Assembly: GCA_002435825.1 (NCBI GenBank)
Contig: DIVL01000062.1
Span: 6,248-13,001, forward strand
Direction: 5' to 3'
DNA length: 6,754 bases
Source of the DNA: Anaerolineaceae bacterium UBA6133
Lineage (GTDB): Bacteria; Chloroflexota; Anaerolineae; Anaerolineales; Anaerolineaceae
The position numbers were made by a program, and so were the translations under genes. The notes under the pieces were generated by a model, which was given only the letters and a program-made list of their open reading frames with translations, was not told where the DNA came from and ran no database searches. Of this stretch, positions 5,506 through 6,754 are shown piece after piece. Within the stretch, counting starts at the first letter, position 1. Each line of letters opens with the position of its first letter.

Positions 5506-6576
5506 CTAAATATTGAAGCGTATCTCGATGATGTCGCCGTCTTCGATGATATAGTTTCTGCCCTCGACGCGCAGGCGACCCTTGGTGCGGGCTTCGGCAG
5601 TGCTGCCGTAAGTGACCATATCCTGGAAGGAGAGGATTTCCGCGCGGATGAAGCCTTTTTCCATGTCTGAATGAATGACACCAGCCGCCTCGCGGGCGTT
5701 GGCACCTCTGCGCAGCGTCCAGGCGTGAACTTCCTTGTCGCCAGCGGTAAAAAATGAGTGCACCCCCAGAAGATCATAAGAGAGTTTGATCAGGCGCGAC
5801 ATGCTCGGCTCGGCAATGCCGTATTCCTCCAAAAATATCGCAGCATCTTCAGGATCAAGCGCGATAATGTCGGCTTCGAGCTTGGCAGGCAGGCTGACCG
5901 CCTGGGTATGAGGATGGGGACTGGTATAGTCGACCGCAGGCTGGTCGTCAGACTGATTGAAGACCACAATCTGCGGCTTGCGGCTCAGGAAGCCAAAGCT
6001 TGAGAGGATTTTGTCCTCTTCGTTGGTGAATTCGTAGTGGCGCAGGGGCAATTCCTGGTTGAGCACTACCTGCAAGCGTTCAAAGAGCTCGATTTCAGCC
6101 TGGATAACATCACGCGGGCGGCTCACGCCGCGCCGGTGTTCTTCCTTTAGCTTTTCCAGGCGGCGTTCGACCATCACAAGGTCATTGAGCATAAACTCAG
6201 TATCCATGGTTTGGATGTCGCGCAGGGGATCGATGCTGCCGGCGAGATGCGGCACGCTGGCGTTTTCGAACTTGCGCACCACGTGCAAAAATCCATCCAT
6301 TTGCGCCAGTTGATTTACCATCGCTCCGGGCAGTCCGGCACGACCCGCGCTGCCATCCAGACCGGCAATGTCGGCATAGGTGACCTTGGCACGCACGATC
6401 TTTTTTGGGTGATAGATCTCACACAGTTTATCCACGCGCGGGTCTGGCACGTCCACCACGGAAGTATGAACTTCCATCTGACCGGTGGACATGTCCGTGG
6501 CGATGTCGGCACGCGTGAGCGCTTTATAGAGAGTGGTTTTGCCTGATTGGGGCAGGCCGATGATTCCAAGTTGCAT
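5506..6576 (-). CDS. ychF: YchF/Obg-family NTPase with TGS domain (divergent)
   Basis: 356 residues, close to the usual 363 of YchF/OLA1, a ribosome-associated translation-factor NTPase linked to stress response. G1 is GLPQSGKTT (7-15), G3 is DIAGL (69-73) with Leu in place of the catalytic Gln, as in this family. A helical insert follows (about 125-180), then the G4 position FNQSD (206-210). From about 275 the TGS domain is textbook: FFTAGDKEVHAW, AAGVIHSDMEKGFIRAE, RLRVEGRNYIIEDGDIIEIR and the C-terminal FNI. Two motifs differ from canonical YchF: QSGKT instead of NVGKS, and NQSD where YchF has NxxE, the residue set behind its ATP preference. It may therefore be a paralogous branch. The start at 6576 has GGAG five bases upstream; a longer reading frame from 6687 adds 37 residues without family similarity and overlaps the tRNA promoter region. 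Confidence 0.92.
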   Translation of the reverse strand: MQLGIIGLPQSGKTTLYKALTRADIATDMSTGQMEVHTSVVDVPDPRVDKLCEIYHPKKIVRAKVTYADIAGLDGSAGRAGLPGAMVNQLAQMDGFLHVVRKFENASVPHLAGSIDPLRDIQTMDTEFMLNDLVMVERRLEKLKEEHRRGVSRPRDVIQAEIELFERLQVVLNQELPLRHYEFTNEEDKILSSFGFLSRKPQIVVFNQSDDQPAVDYTSPHPHTQAVSLPAKLEADIIALDPEDAAIFLEEYGIAEPSMSRLIKLSYDLLGVHSFFTAGDKEVHAWTLRRGANAREAAGVIHSDMEKGFIRAEILSFQDMVTYGSTAEARTKGRLRVEGRNYIIEDGDIIEIRFNI

Positions 6577-6581
6577 GATGA

Positions 6582-6585
6582 CTCC
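6582..6585 (-). promoter_or_regulatory. Ribosome binding site of ychF
   Basis: GGAG on the minus strand, five bases before the ATG at 6576. It settles the start directly before MQLGIIGLPQSGKT and argues against the 37-residue N-terminal extension. Confidence 0.65.
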
Positions 6586-6601
6586 AAAAAGATAATAATG
6601 G

Positions 6602-6607
6602 ATTATA
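6602..6607 (-). promoter_or_regulatory. Candidate -10 box (GGGG-TATAAT) of ychF
   Basis: A perfect TATAAT preceded by GGGG on the minus strand, 25 bases before the ychF ATG, giving a leader of about 18 nt that contains the GGAG site. No good -35 is seen at 16-18 bases. The same G-rich -10 occurs before the LysM lipoprotein gene and, as GGG-TACAAT, before surE. Confidence 0.55.
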
Positions 6608-6669
6608 CCCCAGCGGCTGATCACTTCGCGATTTACCGCTTTCAGGACCTGGTAATGGCACGCGAATGC

Positions 6670-6699
6670 TTGACCGGCAGGGGGCAATACGAGTATACT
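6670..6699 (+). promoter_or_regulatory. Promoter of tRNA-Leu (TTGACC-18-TATACT)
   Basis: A -35 TTGACC (6670-6675), an 18-base spacer and a -10 TATACT (6694-6699), both one mismatch or so from the sigma-70 consensus. The expected start at about 6706 lies only a few bases before the tRNA 5' end, so the primary transcript would have a very short leader. It is the only two-box promoter I can see in the window. Confidence 0.7.
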
Positions 6700-6709
6700 A
6701 CTGCAACGA

Positions 6710-6754
<45 letters not shown>

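Noticed and set aside
6633..6655. TTACC...GGTAA inverted repeat between ychF and the tRNA
   Set aside because: Only five bases per arm with a 13-base gap; expected by chance in a window of this size.
6577..6687. N-terminal extension of YchF from 6687
   Set aside because: YchF proteins start a few residues before the G1 motif, GGAG marks the 6576 start, and the extension would overlap the tRNA promoter.

Overview
The window (6754 bp, moderately GC-rich) looks like a chromosomal, housekeeping-type stretch from a bacterium. The best guess is a member of the Chloroflexota, class Anaerolineae. This rests on style rather than a marker gene: two lipoproteins, one with a Thr/Pro-rich linker, a LysM domain and tandem FxLyD-like domains; the SbcD variant with a GDTYRDR motif; and a divergent YchF. 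No phage, transposon, CRISPR or plasmid feature is visible.

Layout. Positions 1-1095 (+) hold the 3' part of an SbcD/Mre11-type nuclease whose first metal motif lies outside the window. It converges on a minus-strand block that reads right to left: a P-loop kinase-like protein (3910-4539), a LysM lipoprotein (2872-3870), dihydropteroate synthase FolP (1994-2863), a 130-bp gap with a perfect 15-bp inverted repeat, and a second lipoprotein with a coiled coil (1153-1863). The kinase-like, LysM and folP genes are tightly spaced. The folP ribosome-binding site is built around the stop codon of the LysM gene, so these genes are probably co-transcribed and the last pair translationally coupled. Divergent from the kinase-like gene is surE (4653-5465, +), a nucleoside-monophosphate phosphatase. 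It converges on a ychF-family NTPase gene (5506-6576, -). Divergent from that is a tRNA-Leu(CAA) (6710 onward, +), cut by the window end.

Functionally the genes are a mixture: DNA end processing, folate synthesis, nucleotide clean-up, translation-linked NTPase and cell-envelope lipoproteins. No single pathway ties them together. The nearest thing to a theme is that a thymidylate-kinase-like protein with an altered Walker A motif sits back to back with a nucleotide phosphatase and upstream of a folate gene, but a link is only inference.

The points most worth a second look are: the kinase-like protein with GTRLTFKT in place of GxxxxGKT, with a perfect DNA palindrome lying exactly over that motif; the YchF homologue with QSGKT and NQSD in place of the usual NVGKS and NxxE; and a repeated G-rich -10 element (GGG-TAYAAT) in front of three genes, which in surE, and perhaps in the LysM gene, would place the transcript start at the start codon and give leaderless mRNA. 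I see no clear case for a wholly new multi-gene system here.
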